64,000 nucleotides of DNA from Thermococcus thioreducens (GTDB lineage Archaea > Methanobacteriota_B > Thermococci > Thermococcales > Thermococcaceae). The notes beneath the pieces are model-generated. The model searched no databases. It was given only the letters and a program-made list of their open reading frames with translations, and was not told the origin of the DNA. The stretch is from assembly GCF_002214545.1 (NCBI RefSeq), contig NZ_CP015105.1, positions 62,001-126,000 of the forward strand. The letters run 5' to 3'. The position numbers and the translations under genes were made by a program. The first letter of the stretch is position 1; each line of letters opens with the position of its first letter. Shown here one piece after another: positions 34,738 through 42,359 of the stretch.

Positions 34738-35887
34738 TGTACCTCATGATCCCCCCCAAATCCACCAAAAACGCCTCCAGGTGCTCTTTCCTCACATGGG
34801 GCATCATGACTATCCTGATGTAGCCGCGGTGGGCGCTTATGCCCCAGCCCCGTTTCTTTAGTTCTTCCTCGACCTCCTCAAGGTTCCCGGTTCCAAAGGA
34901 CACTATGTTGAGAACAGGCTCGCGGATGAGGTAAACTCCGGGGATTTTTTTCAGTTCCTCCGCGAACCACCTGCTCAGCTCCATCGCCTTCTTCACGACC
35001 TTCTTGTAGCCTTCGAAGCCAAGGTGCTTTATCATCGCCCAGACAGCTAAAGCGCTCGCTCCAGGCCGGGTTCCCGTTATGGTGGCCTGCCAGACCTTGC
35101 CCCCTGCGAGGTACGGTGCGGGGACGCTTATTGCCTCAAGGAACTTCTTTTCCCTGAATATTATCCCCCCGGCAGGAATGGGCACCATGCCCATCTTGTG
35201 GGGGTCTATGGTTATGCTCTCCACGCCCTTCAGCCGGAAGTCAAAGTCTGGAATCTCGTAGCCGAGCTCCTTTGCGAAGGGTATCACGAAGCCGCCGAAG
35301 GCCGCATCAACGTGGAGAGGAAGGCCATAGTCAAGGGCAAGGTCGCTCAGAGCGGGAATGTCGTCTACCACACCCAGCCCGGTGGTTCCGGCGATGCCGA
35401 CGATTCCTATGGTGTTGTCCGTGATTTTAGCCTCGACGTCCTTAACGTCGACCGAGTAATCTTTCTTCAGCTTTGCCCAGACGAGTTTAACCTTCAGCAT
35501 CTCGCTCGCCTTCAGGAAGGAGAAGTGGGCGCTTTCAGGGAGGATCAGCTCTGGCCTTTCGACCTCTGCGATGTTCCGGAAGGCCCGCACCGCCAGAATA
35601 TTGGCCTCGGTTCCACCGGAGACTATGTGCCCATAACCTCTTTTTAGGCCCAGAAGGTTTGAGAGCATTTCGACGGCCTCTTCTTCCACCCTCTGGCTGC
35701 CCACATGCAAACCGGGATCGCCGAGGTTCCTGTCTATGTACCTCCTAACGACCTCAACGGCAAAGGGATGGGGATAAGTGCACATCGAGCCGAGTATCCT
35801 TCCTGAATCGAAGGTCAGATCTGAGGATGTTTTCTCCTCAAGCTCCCCCAGAACCTCTTTCTCGCCCGCGCCTTTTCTCGGAAACAT
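34730..35887 (-). CDS. mfnA: L-aspartate/L-tyrosine decarboxylase, PLP group II (MfnA)
   Basis: 385 residues. PLP decarboxylase blocks are SGGTEANILAVRAFRN near 98, PESAHFSFLKASEML, VGIAGTTGLGVVDDI, LHVDAAFGGFVIPF with the aspartate that holds PLP, and the Schiff-base lysine in TIDPHKMGMVPIPAGGI. In methanogens MfnA makes tyramine for methanofuran. Thermococcales lack that cofactor, and there the homologue decarboxylates aspartate to beta-alanine for coenzyme A. That role is likely here. Eight bases overlap the CDF gene. Confidence 0.93.
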   Translation of the reverse strand: MFPRKGAGEKEVLGELEEKTSSDLTFDSGRILGSMCTYPHPFAVEVVRRYIDRNLGDPGLHVGSQRVEEEAVEMLSNLLGLKRGYGHIVSGGTEANILAVRAFRNIAEVERPELILPESAHFSFLKASEMLKVKLVWAKLKKDYSVDVKDVEAKITDNTIGIVGIAGTTGLGVVDDIPALSDLALDYGLPLHVDAAFGGFVIPFAKELGYEIPDFDFRLKGVESITIDPHKMGMVPIPAGGIIFREKKFLEAISVPAPYLAGGKVWQATITGTRPGASALAVWAMIKHLGFEGYKKVVKKAMELSRWFAEELKKIPGVYLIREPVLNIVSFGTGNLEEVEEELKKRGWGISAHRGYIRIVMMPHVRKEHLEAFLVDLGGIMRYIT

Positions 35888-35924
35888 CCTCTCACCAGCC
35901 TGACACTACTCATCGGGGAGGGAT

Positions 35925-37100
35925 TTAAGCTTTTGCCCTCTGGATATAGGCCTTGAAGAACATTGGCGTCGTCAGCGCGGTAAGCATCGAGACCGCTATG
36001 AAGCTGGCAAAGAGAACCTGGTCTATCAGTCCCGCTGAAAGGCCAAAGGTCAGTATGGCCAGCTCCAAACTGCCCCTACCGCCCATGCCTATGCCGACCA
36101 GTATTGAATCCCTCCAGCTGAGGCCGAAGAGCTTGCTCCCAAGGCCGCACCCTAAGAGCTTCCCGAGAACTGCGGACAGGTAAAGGGCCCCTATGAGTGT
36201 AAGGCTCATTCCGGCCGTTGGAGGGTTAAACATGAGCCCGACGTAGATGAAGAACAGGGGTATGAAGAACTCGGTGAGGACCACCTGCAGGTCTTCTATG
36301 AGCTCGTTCAGCTTTATCCGGGTGACCACAAGGGGGTCCTTCCTTTCCCTCAGCCGGCTTATTGTGAGACCGGCCAGGTAGGCACCGATTATCTGGTTGA
36401 GGCCGGCTTTCTCGGCTATAATTGCGAGTGCAAAGGTCAGAATGAGGGTGAATGTGAAGAAGACGTTCAGGTTCCTGACGATTGAGTAGAACCACCTTGC
36501 CCTCTTGAAGACGTACTCGGAGATGAGGAGTGTGACCGCTATGAACGTGAATATCTTGACGGTCAAAATTCCAAAGGAGACTAGGTCAAGGCCCCCTCCG
36601 GCGAGGGCCGTTATGATGCCTATTAGGTAGACCGCCATTATGTCGTCGGCGAACGCTGCACCCATGATTATTGACGAGACTTCCCTCTTGACGCGCTCCT
36701 TGGCCAGAACACCGCTCGTCACCTCTATCGCCGTGTTTCCAAGGGTTATCCCTATGAATATTGCCGCAGTCGTGCCCTTGCCGAAGTACATCACCGTGAT
36801 AAACCCCAAAACGAACGAGAACGCGACTCCGAGACCGGCAACTACAACGGCCTTCTTGGTGTTCTGTGCTATCGCCGAGAAGTTGCTGGTGAGCCCCATA
36901 TAGAGCATCATCATTATCAGCCCAAACTCCGCCAGGACTCCGAGCTCTTCCGTCGGTTCGATGACGCCCAGCACGAAGGGCCCCAGCATGACACCGGTCA
37001 GGACGTGGGCTATTATCGGGTGTATCCCCACCCTCTCAAAGAGCCATTCAATGCTCTTTGCAACGACCAGGAGAATCGCCAGCGCGGGCAGAAAGTCCAC
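35925..37100 (-). CDS. CPA2-type cation:proton antiporter
   Basis: 391 residues from a GTG at 37100 behind GAGGGGATGAC. Twelve or so membrane helices. Family signs are GIHPIIAHVLTGVMLGPFVLG near residues 25-45, ITLGNTAIEVTSGVL, the double-aspartate-region segment GAAFADDIMAVYLIG near 150-160, and LIGAYLAGLTISRL. No Rossmann (TrkA-N) domain is attached. It exchanges Na+ or K+ for protons across the membrane. It forms an operon with the DUF131 gene before it. A second member is encoded at 50081. Confidence 0.92.
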   Translation of the reverse strand: MDFLPALAILLVVAKSIEWLFERVGIHPIIAHVLTGVMLGPFVLGVIEPTEELGVLAEFGLIMMMLYMGLTSNFSAIAQNTKKAVVVAGLGVAFSFVLGFITVMYFGKGTTAAIFIGITLGNTAIEVTSGVLAKERVKREVSSIIMGAAFADDIMAVYLIGIITALAGGGLDLVSFGILTVKIFTFIAVTLLISEYVFKRARWFYSIVRNLNVFFTFTLILTFALAIIAEKAGLNQIIGAYLAGLTISRLRERKDPLVVTRIKLNELIEDLQVVLTEFFIPLFFIYVGLMFNPPTAGMSLTLIGALYLSAVLGKLLGCGLGSKLFGLSWRDSILVGIGMGGRGSLELAILTFGLSAGLIDQVLFASFIAVSMLTALTTPMFFKAYIQRAKA

Positions 37101-37101
37101 G

Positions 37102-37350
37102 TCATCCCCTCCTCGCGAGCAGAGCCCCTATTATCCAGAGTGCCATCAGTATTATCGCGAGTATCGCTGCAATGCCTGCCCCCCTGCCCGTCCCGAAGAC
37201 TATTGGTATTGGGCCTATCATTATTACTCCGCCGCCTTCCACCTCGCCCTCGCCGCCCAGAGCAGAAATTGCGGTTCCAATAAAGACTAGCAAGAATCCG
37301 AGCAGTATCATTCCCATGCCGGCCAGGATGAGCAGGCCCCCCTTGTCCAT
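37102..37350 (-). CDS. DUF131/TIGR00304-type small membrane protein
   Basis: 82 residues with two membrane helices (5-28 and 58-78). Between them is GGGVIMIGPIPIVFGTGRG, the family signature. The function is unknown. The gene starts the antiporter operon, so it may be an accessory subunit, although the family also occurs alone. Confidence 0.85.
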   Translation of the reverse strand: MDKGGLLILAGMGMILLGFLLVFIGTAISALGGEGEVEGGGVIMIGPIPIVFGTGRGAGIAAILAIILMALWIIGALLARRG

Positions 37351-37424
37351 ACATTAAGGCCTTCTCGCTAGCCTTTTAAAACTTACCCAAAGGGTTTAAA
37401 TGCCCGGGAATCAAATTCTCCAAC

Positions 37425-38123
37425 ATGCTTGTGCTCGTTGACCTGGACGATACCCTCTGCAACACGTGGGAGGCCGGAAAGTACACGATACTCCGTCTCA
37501 TCCCTTTCCTTCTGAAAAGGAGAAAGTTTAAGGCGTTCTTCTACATACTCACAGCCCGCTACCGCGAGCTTGAGCAGTCCAGGGAGCTCCACATGATGGA
37601 CCTCGATAAAATCGTCGAGAGGCTCCTCCGGAAGATATACGTTGGCATCTCGCCTGGGGAGCTCGATGAGATCCAGGAGCTCGTGGACAGGGTATTCTTC
37701 TCAAATCTGAAGCTGTTCCCGGACACGGTTCCTTTCCTTGAGGGGCTCAGGGGGATGGGTGCCCGGATAGTGCTCGTAACGGACTCCTCGACCAGGTGGC
37801 AGAGGAAGAAGCTCGAATACCTCGGCATAAAGGACTACTTTGATGCCCTTATCATAAGCGGCGAGACGGGGCACAGCAAGCTCGACCCCCACAACTTTCG
37901 CCTGGCTAGGCAGCTCTTTCCCCACGAGGACGAGGTCTACATGGTCGGCGACAGGGACGACACTGACATGAGGGGCGGGAAGGAGATAGGGGCCGTTACA
38001 ATACTCGTCAGCAGGGGGTATTTCAAGGGGAGACTCGCAAAGCACGCCGATTACGTGGTCAAAGACCTCATGGAGGCCCTGGAGGTGATAAGGCGTGAGC
38101 ATGAAAAACGAGCTGAAGCGTAA
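37425..38123 (+). CDS. HAD-superfamily phosphatase
   Basis: 232 residues. HAD motif I is LVDLDDTLCNTW (5-16) with both aspartates. The cap domain covers about 20-95, motif II is VLVTDSSTRWQ near 118, motif III lysine is in TGHSKLDPHNF near 145, and motif IV is YMVGDRDDTDMRGGKEIG near 170. These cytosolic enzymes remove phosphate from small metabolites. The substrate is unknown. The next gene overlaps by 29 bases and encodes a lipid kinase, so a link to polyprenol phosphate metabolism is possible. Confidence 0.92.
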   Translation: MLVLVDLDDTLCNTWEAGKYTILRLIPFLLKRRKFKAFFYILTARYRELEQSRELHMMDLDKIVERLLRKIYVGISPGELDEIQELVDRVFFSNLKLFPDTVPFLEGLRGMGARIVLVTDSSTRWQRKKLEYLGIKDYFDALIISGETGHSKLDPHNFRLARQLFPHEDEVYMVGDRDDTDMRGGKEIGAVTILVSRGYFKGRLAKHADYVVKDLMEALEVIRREHEKRAEA

Positions 38124-38748
38124 GTCCCTTCACCTCACCGGCCTTCTTGTTCCAGTCTCGTACCTGCTCTTTGGGAGGGAGGTCACCCTCACCCTCATAG
38201 GCGTGGCCTTTTTCCTCTTCGTCGTGCTCGAACCCTTCAGGATAATCGAGGAGCTCAGGGACAGCATCAAGAGGAGGCTTAAGATATACGTTGACAACGA
38301 CGTCTTCGAGCGCGTTGAGGTTTTGGAGAAGCAGATACGGGAGATAACGAGGGAGCACGAACGCTATCGCGTGGCGGCCCACATATACTTTGCCGCGGCG
38401 GCGTTCATCATTGTCTACTTCTTTCCCATGGAGATAGCGATAGGGGCCATCACGGTTGCAACCGTGGGGGATGCCCTGGCGGCTATAGTCGGCAAATCCC
38501 TGGGCAGGCACCGCTTCAAAAACGGCAAGAGCCTTGAGGGCAGTGCCGCGTATTTCTTCTCTGGACTTCTGACGCTCTGGCCCCTTGTAGGGCCCCTTTT
38601 GGCGGTTCTTGGCTCCTTTACTGGGATGCTGGTGGAATTCTACGGTTTCCCGCCAGGGAAAGATCCGGGGGAACAGCTGGATGACAACTTTTCAAACCAG
38701 CTGGCGATAGCGGTTGTGCTGTATATCGCGGGGATTTTCCTGGCCTGA
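38095..38748 (+). CDS. Dolichol/diacylglycerol kinase family membrane protein (SEC59/DGK1-like)
   Basis: 217 residues; GTG at 38095 lies five bases after GAGGTGAT (ATG at 38101 possible). Seven or so membrane helices. The N-terminal KRKSLHLTGLLVPV and the catalytic block VGDALAAIVGKSLGRHRFKN with GKSLEGSAAYFFSG are shared with dolichol kinase, VTE5 and Dgk1, enzymes that mostly use CTP. Residues 60-85 form a charged helix with KQIREITREHER. It may phosphorylate the dolichol carrier of the glycans built in the nearby locus; that link is inference. Confidence 0.9.
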   Translation: MSMKNELKRKSLHLTGLLVPVSYLLFGREVTLTLIGVAFFLFVVLEPFRIIEELRDSIKRRLKIYVDNDVFERVEVLEKQIREITREHERYRVAAHIYFAAAAFIIVYFFPMEIAIGAITVATVGDALAAIVGKSLGRHRFKNGKSLEGSAAYFFSGLLTLWPLVGPLLAVLGSFTGMLVEFYGFPPGKDPGEQLDDNFSNQLAIAVVLYIAGIFLA

Positions 38749-38818
38749 TTTTCGTTCCACGTTCTCAATGCACATCAATGAGACCAGATAAAAATGGTTA
38801 GAAAAGAGTGGATGGAGG

Positions 38819-41800
38819 TCACTCTATGGTGACCGTGGCGAACTTGGTGAACGTGTCCTCGTCGCCCCACTCTTCGCCGGGCGCTTTGTCCCTGACAGCA
38901 TCCTGGAGCGGCAGGCTGTCAACGGCAGAATCGCCGGCGCCCTGTCCCGTTACATATGCCACCATACTGAGCTTCTCCGGCTTTCCTCCAAGGGCCTCCC
39001 ATGGGATGGCTATCTCAAGGGTCTGAAGTCCGTTCTCCGCTCCCCCGGTGTAGGCGTAGAATCCAACCCATTTGAGCTCCTCGTACTTCCATGCCGAACC
39101 GTCCCATACGACAAACTGTGCGCTGGTTATGTTGCTGGTTCCCTTGTCCCCGAAGAACTCACCGTTCCAGAAGAAGTACAACTGCGCGTCTATTCCCTTG
39201 TCAAAGCTCACCTTCCTGCCCCATGCATCGGTGCCGGTGGTGTAGCCCCCGTCCTTGTAGTCCATCGCTATGCCGTAGGCAACCCTCCACGATGCCTTGT
39301 TCTCCGTCGTGAGGGCTATGTAAAGGAACTGGTCGTCGTAGTCAACGTAGAGGGCCTTGAGGTTCGCACCGTCCTGCCCGTAGCCGGTATCATCAACGGC
39401 TATGGGCTGGACGTTCCAGTCGTCGAGGTTGCCGTCTATAGTCTTGGTCAGGTTCTTGGCGAGCTCCTGCATGTGTTTTTCCCTTTCCAGCTCGCCGCTC
39501 TGGGCCTTTTCGACCATTGACTCCATTTCTCTGACTATTTTTTTCATTCCGGTGTAGGCCCGGTATATCTTGAGTGAGGCACCGAACGCATAGTTCGGGC
39601 TGTCTATCAGCTCTTTGCCCTCGTTGTAGAGCTTCAGGAGATCCATGACCTTATTTCTGAGCTCGTTGAGCCTGTCCTTCATGTCGTCAGTGAGCGGCAT
39701 GCCGTTGAGCTTCTCTAAGAGGTCGCTATAGGCGGCATAGTCCCTCTCAAAGTGCCGTATACCGTAGAACCTGTTGAGCATGACAAAGGAGTTCTGGTAC
39801 TGGATTAGCCTCTGCATTTTGACACTAACCAGAGTGGCACTCTCAACGATGTTGTCCATCCTGATCCTGATGTAGTAGTCGGGGATATTGTCGGAGAGCT
39901 CCTCTGTGGTGCTCGGCTCCTTGGTTATGGTGTCAACTATGTCGCTTATTCCATCGTTCGCGAACGGGTCTCCGAAGTTCCATACGGCCGGGCCGTAGCT
40001 GAAGCCTGTTGCAACCTGGAAGCTGAACTCCTTGGCTCCTCCAAAGACGCTCAGCGGGATTCTAACCTCAACGGTGTTCTTGTGGAGGTTAACTCCAACG
40101 AGAGCGCCGCTGACCTGCACGATGTTTCCGGCGGGGTCTACAAAGTACAGCAGGGAGGTCTTGCCCGTTCCGGAGGAGACTACGGCCGAGGTTTGGCCCG
40201 TGTACTGGCTTCCGCCGAGGTTTATGGCCATCTGGATGTCCCACTGAAGGACCCCGTTGGTGTCCATTTCACCTGCGAACCACGTAGCTCCACCGTCCTT
40301 ATAGTCTATCGGAACGGCTATGAACGTGGCACCGTTGTCCCCGATTTTTATGTTGCTCATGTTGGCGAACCTGAAGAGGAAGTACACGTAGCGGTCGTCC
40401 TTGGTGACGCCAACCTCCGTCAGGTCGGCGTGGGCTGAAGTCCCCCCTGGCAGCCACTGATCCTTGTCGTGCTTCTGGTCGTTCGTAGCGTCGCTCCAGA
40501 TGAAGACGCCGTTCTGGACAGTGTATGAGTTCGGGGCGATGCTAACCGCCGGCCAGTCGTCGGGGTTCCCGTCGACGTCTATGCTGCCCACCCAGACAAC
40601 CTGGACGTCCATGGTGAACTCGTTGTTGTTCTCGTTGGCCTCGGGGATGGCGTTTTCCTCGTCAACGACCGCCCTTATGGTGTACGTTCCTGTGGCGTTC
40701 GGGCTCCAGTTGAAAAGGAACCACTTGCTCTCTCCTGCGTTCAGGTTGACCGTCCAGTTCGTATAGAGGTTACCACCAAGGTACACCCTAACACTAGCGT
40801 TGCTGACCGGTAACGAACCCTCATTTTTGACGGTCACGTTGTAAACACCAAGCCTGTTAATGCCAACAACGCCGGGCCCGGTTACGCTTACGGTGAGGTC
40901 AGGCATTAAGAACCATTCACCGACAAGCATGTTGGTGAAGGTGTCGGTGTCTCCCCATTCTGCGCCTATGTTGGTGTAGTCTATGGCAGGGTCAACCGGT
41001 AAACTGTCCACTGCGGAACCACCGCCTCCAGTCACCCAGGACATAACGGCAAATCTGGAGTGCTTTCCTCCGAGGGCGCTCCAAGGAATGGCTATCTCAA
41101 GGGTCTGGAGACCGGTTGAAGTGTCTCCTGTGTAGGCAAATTTGGCTCCAACGTCGGCAAGGCTCTTGTAGTTCCAGCCACTTCCGGTCCAGGTGTTGAA
41201 GTTGTCGGTTCCCATTCCGCTGTTCCAGCCCCACCAGAAGTAGAGCTCGTAATCAAGGGCGAATCCGCCGGAGAATTCAACGCTCCGTCCCCAGGAATCA
41301 GTCCCGGTTGTGTAACCGTTGCCTGTTCCCGGATCAATGTCTATTCCTATCCCGTAGGCAACGTCCCAGCTTCCGGTGTTGTTGGTTTTGATGGCTATGT
41401 ATAGATACTGATCGTCCCAGGAAACGTACATCCTGTCGAGGTTTGCCCCTGCCTGCCCGTTGTCCCTTCCTGCCACCAGAAGGTCGGCGTTGCTCCAGTC
41501 GCTCAGGTTTCCGTCTATGGTCTTGGGGGCGACGTAGATGACCGCCATGTTGGTGAAGGTGTCGGTGTCTCCCCATTCTGCGCCTATGTTGGTGTAGTCT
41601 ATGGCAGGGTCAACCGGTAAACTGTCCACTGCGGAACCACCGCCTCCAGTCACCCACGCCATCACAGCTATCCTCTCGGGCTTTCCTCCCAGGGCACTCC
41701 ACGGTATCTTTATCTCGACCGTCTGCAGGCCGGTTGAAGTGTCTCCGGTGTAGGCGAAGCTACCGCCAACGCTGGAGATGCTGTTGTAGTTCCAGCCACT

Positions 41801-42232
41801 TCCGGTCCAGGTGTTGAAGTTGTCGGTTCCCATTCCGCTGTTCCAGCCCCACCAGAAGTAAATCTCATAGTCGAGAGCAAAGCCATTTGAGAACTCAATG
41901 CTCCTGCCCCATGAGTCTCCACCGGAAACGTAACCGTTGCCGGTTCCCGGGTCAACGTCTATTCCTATTCCGTAAGCCACGTCCCAGCTCTGTGTGTTGC
42001 TGGTCTTTATCGCAATATACAAATACTGATCGTCCCAGGAGACGTACATTTTGTCGAGATTCGCACCGGCCTGTCCATTGTCCTGTCCCACCGCTATCAG
42101 ATCAGAGACTGTCCAGTCGCTCAGGTTTCCGTCTATGATCTTGGTTCCATAGAGGGCACTTGCAAACCTGCCAAAGGGCCCCAGGCTGAGAACGAGAACC
42201 GCCATCAATACCAGCGCTACCTTTTTCTTCAA
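38819..42232 (-). CDS. Large secreted multidomain protein with three glucodextranase-C/DOMON-like modules
   Basis: 1137 residues from a TTG at 42232, chosen because GGAGGTG lies six bases upstream; it then begins MKKKVALVLMAVL and has a clear signal peptide ending near FASA. Modules 1 (about 30-235) and 2 (240-445) are near repeats opening IDGNLSDW. A CARDB-like Ig domain follows (450-545, VYNVTVKNEGSLPVSNASV). Next come a DOMON-like module (550-770), a helical region (780-925) and a last IDGNLDDW module (930-1137). There is no visible catalytic motif or membrane anchor. The divergent glucanotransferase suggests starch or maltodextrin binding. Confidence 0.8.
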   Translation of the reverse strand: MKKKVALVLMAVLVLSLGPFGRFASALYGTKIIDGNLSDWTVSDLIAVGQDNGQAGANLDKMYVSWDDQYLYIAIKTSNTQSWDVAYGIGIDVDPGTGNGYVSGGDSWGRSIEFSNGFALDYEIYFWWGWNSGMGTDNFNTWTGSGWNYNSISSVGGSFAYTGDTSTGLQTVEIKIPWSALGGKPERIAVMAWVTGGGGSAVDSLPVDPAIDYTNIGAEWGDTDTFTNMAVIYVAPKTIDGNLSDWSNADLLVAGRDNGQAGANLDRMYVSWDDQYLYIAIKTNNTGSWDVAYGIGIDIDPGTGNGYTTGTDSWGRSVEFSGGFALDYELYFWWGWNSGMGTDNFNTWTGSGWNYKSLADVGAKFAYTGDTSTGLQTLEIAIPWSALGGKHSRFAVMSWVTGGGGSAVDSLPVDPAIDYTNIGAEWGDTDTFTNMLVGEWFLMPDLTVSVTGPGVVGINRLGVYNVTVKNEGSLPVSNASVRVYLGGNLYTNWTVNLNAGESKWFLFNWSPNATGTYTIRAVVDEENAIPEANENNNEFTMDVQVVWVGSIDVDGNPDDWPAVSIAPNSYTVQNGVFIWSDATNDQKHDKDQWLPGGTSAHADLTEVGVTKDDRYVYFLFRFANMSNIKIGDNGATFIAVPIDYKDGGATWFAGEMDTNGVLQWDIQMAINLGGSQYTGQTSAVVSSGTGKTSLLYFVDPAGNIVQVSGALVGVNLHKNTVEVRIPLSVFGGAKEFSFQVATGFSYGPAVWNFGDPFANDGISDIVDTITKEPSTTEELSDNIPDYYIRIRMDNIVESATLVSVKMQRLIQYQNSFVMLNRFYGIRHFERDYAAYSDLLEKLNGMPLTDDMKDRLNELRNKVMDLLKLYNEGKELIDSPNYAFGASLKIYRAYTGMKKIVREMESMVEKAQSGELEREKHMQELAKNLTKTIDGNLDDWNVQPIAVDDTGYGQDGANLKALYVDYDDQFLYIALTTENKASWRVAYGIAMDYKDGGYTTGTDAWGRKVSFDKGIDAQLYFFWNGEFFGDKGTSNITSAQFVVWDGSAWKYEELKWVGFYAYTGGAENGLQTLEIAIPWEALGGKPEKLSMVAYVTGQGAGDSAVDSLPLQDAVRDKAPGEEWGDEDTFTKFATVTIE
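40928..41038. repeat. Internal direct repeat, copy in module 2
   Basis: These 111 bases are identical, base for base, to 41546-41656; the offset of 618 bases equals 206 codons, the length of one module. Further long identical runs occur near 41169-41245 and 41787-41863. The identity points to recent duplication or gene conversion. Confidence 0.85.
41546..41656. repeat. Internal direct repeat, copy in module 1
   Basis: Identical partner of 40928-41038. Both copies code for the end of a module (VTGGGGSAVDSLPVDPAIDY). Confidence 0.85.
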
Positions 42233-42275
42233 TCTGCACACCTCCAGTGGTGCATAATCCCCAAGGGTGTACGGT

Positions 42276-42292
42276 AGTCACCGTTAGTGAAT
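42276..42292. promoter_or_regulatory. Degenerate TGM-like site near the secreted-protein promoter
   Basis: TCAC, five bases, GTGA (42278-42290) keep the inner half-sites of the TGM consensus TATCAC-N5-GTGATA. The site overlaps the AATATTTGG region that could be the TATA box of the minus-strand gene. It may give joint control with the perfect site on the other side. Confidence 0.4.
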
Positions 42293-42327
42293 ATTTGGAG
42301 AAAAAGGTTTATATGCTTTTCTTTCCA

Positions 42328-42344
42328 TATCACTGGTAGTGATA
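42328..42344. promoter_or_regulatory. TGM operator (TrmBL1/Tgr site)
   Basis: TATCAC-TGGTA-GTGATA is an exact match to the Thermococcales glycolytic motif. It lies after the TTTATATGC TATA box (42308-42316) and 15 bases before the ATG at 42360. In Thermococcales a TGM downstream of the TATA box means repression by TrmBL1/Tgr without maltodextrins. Confidence 0.85.
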
Positions 42345-42359
42345 ACAGGGGTGGTTGCC

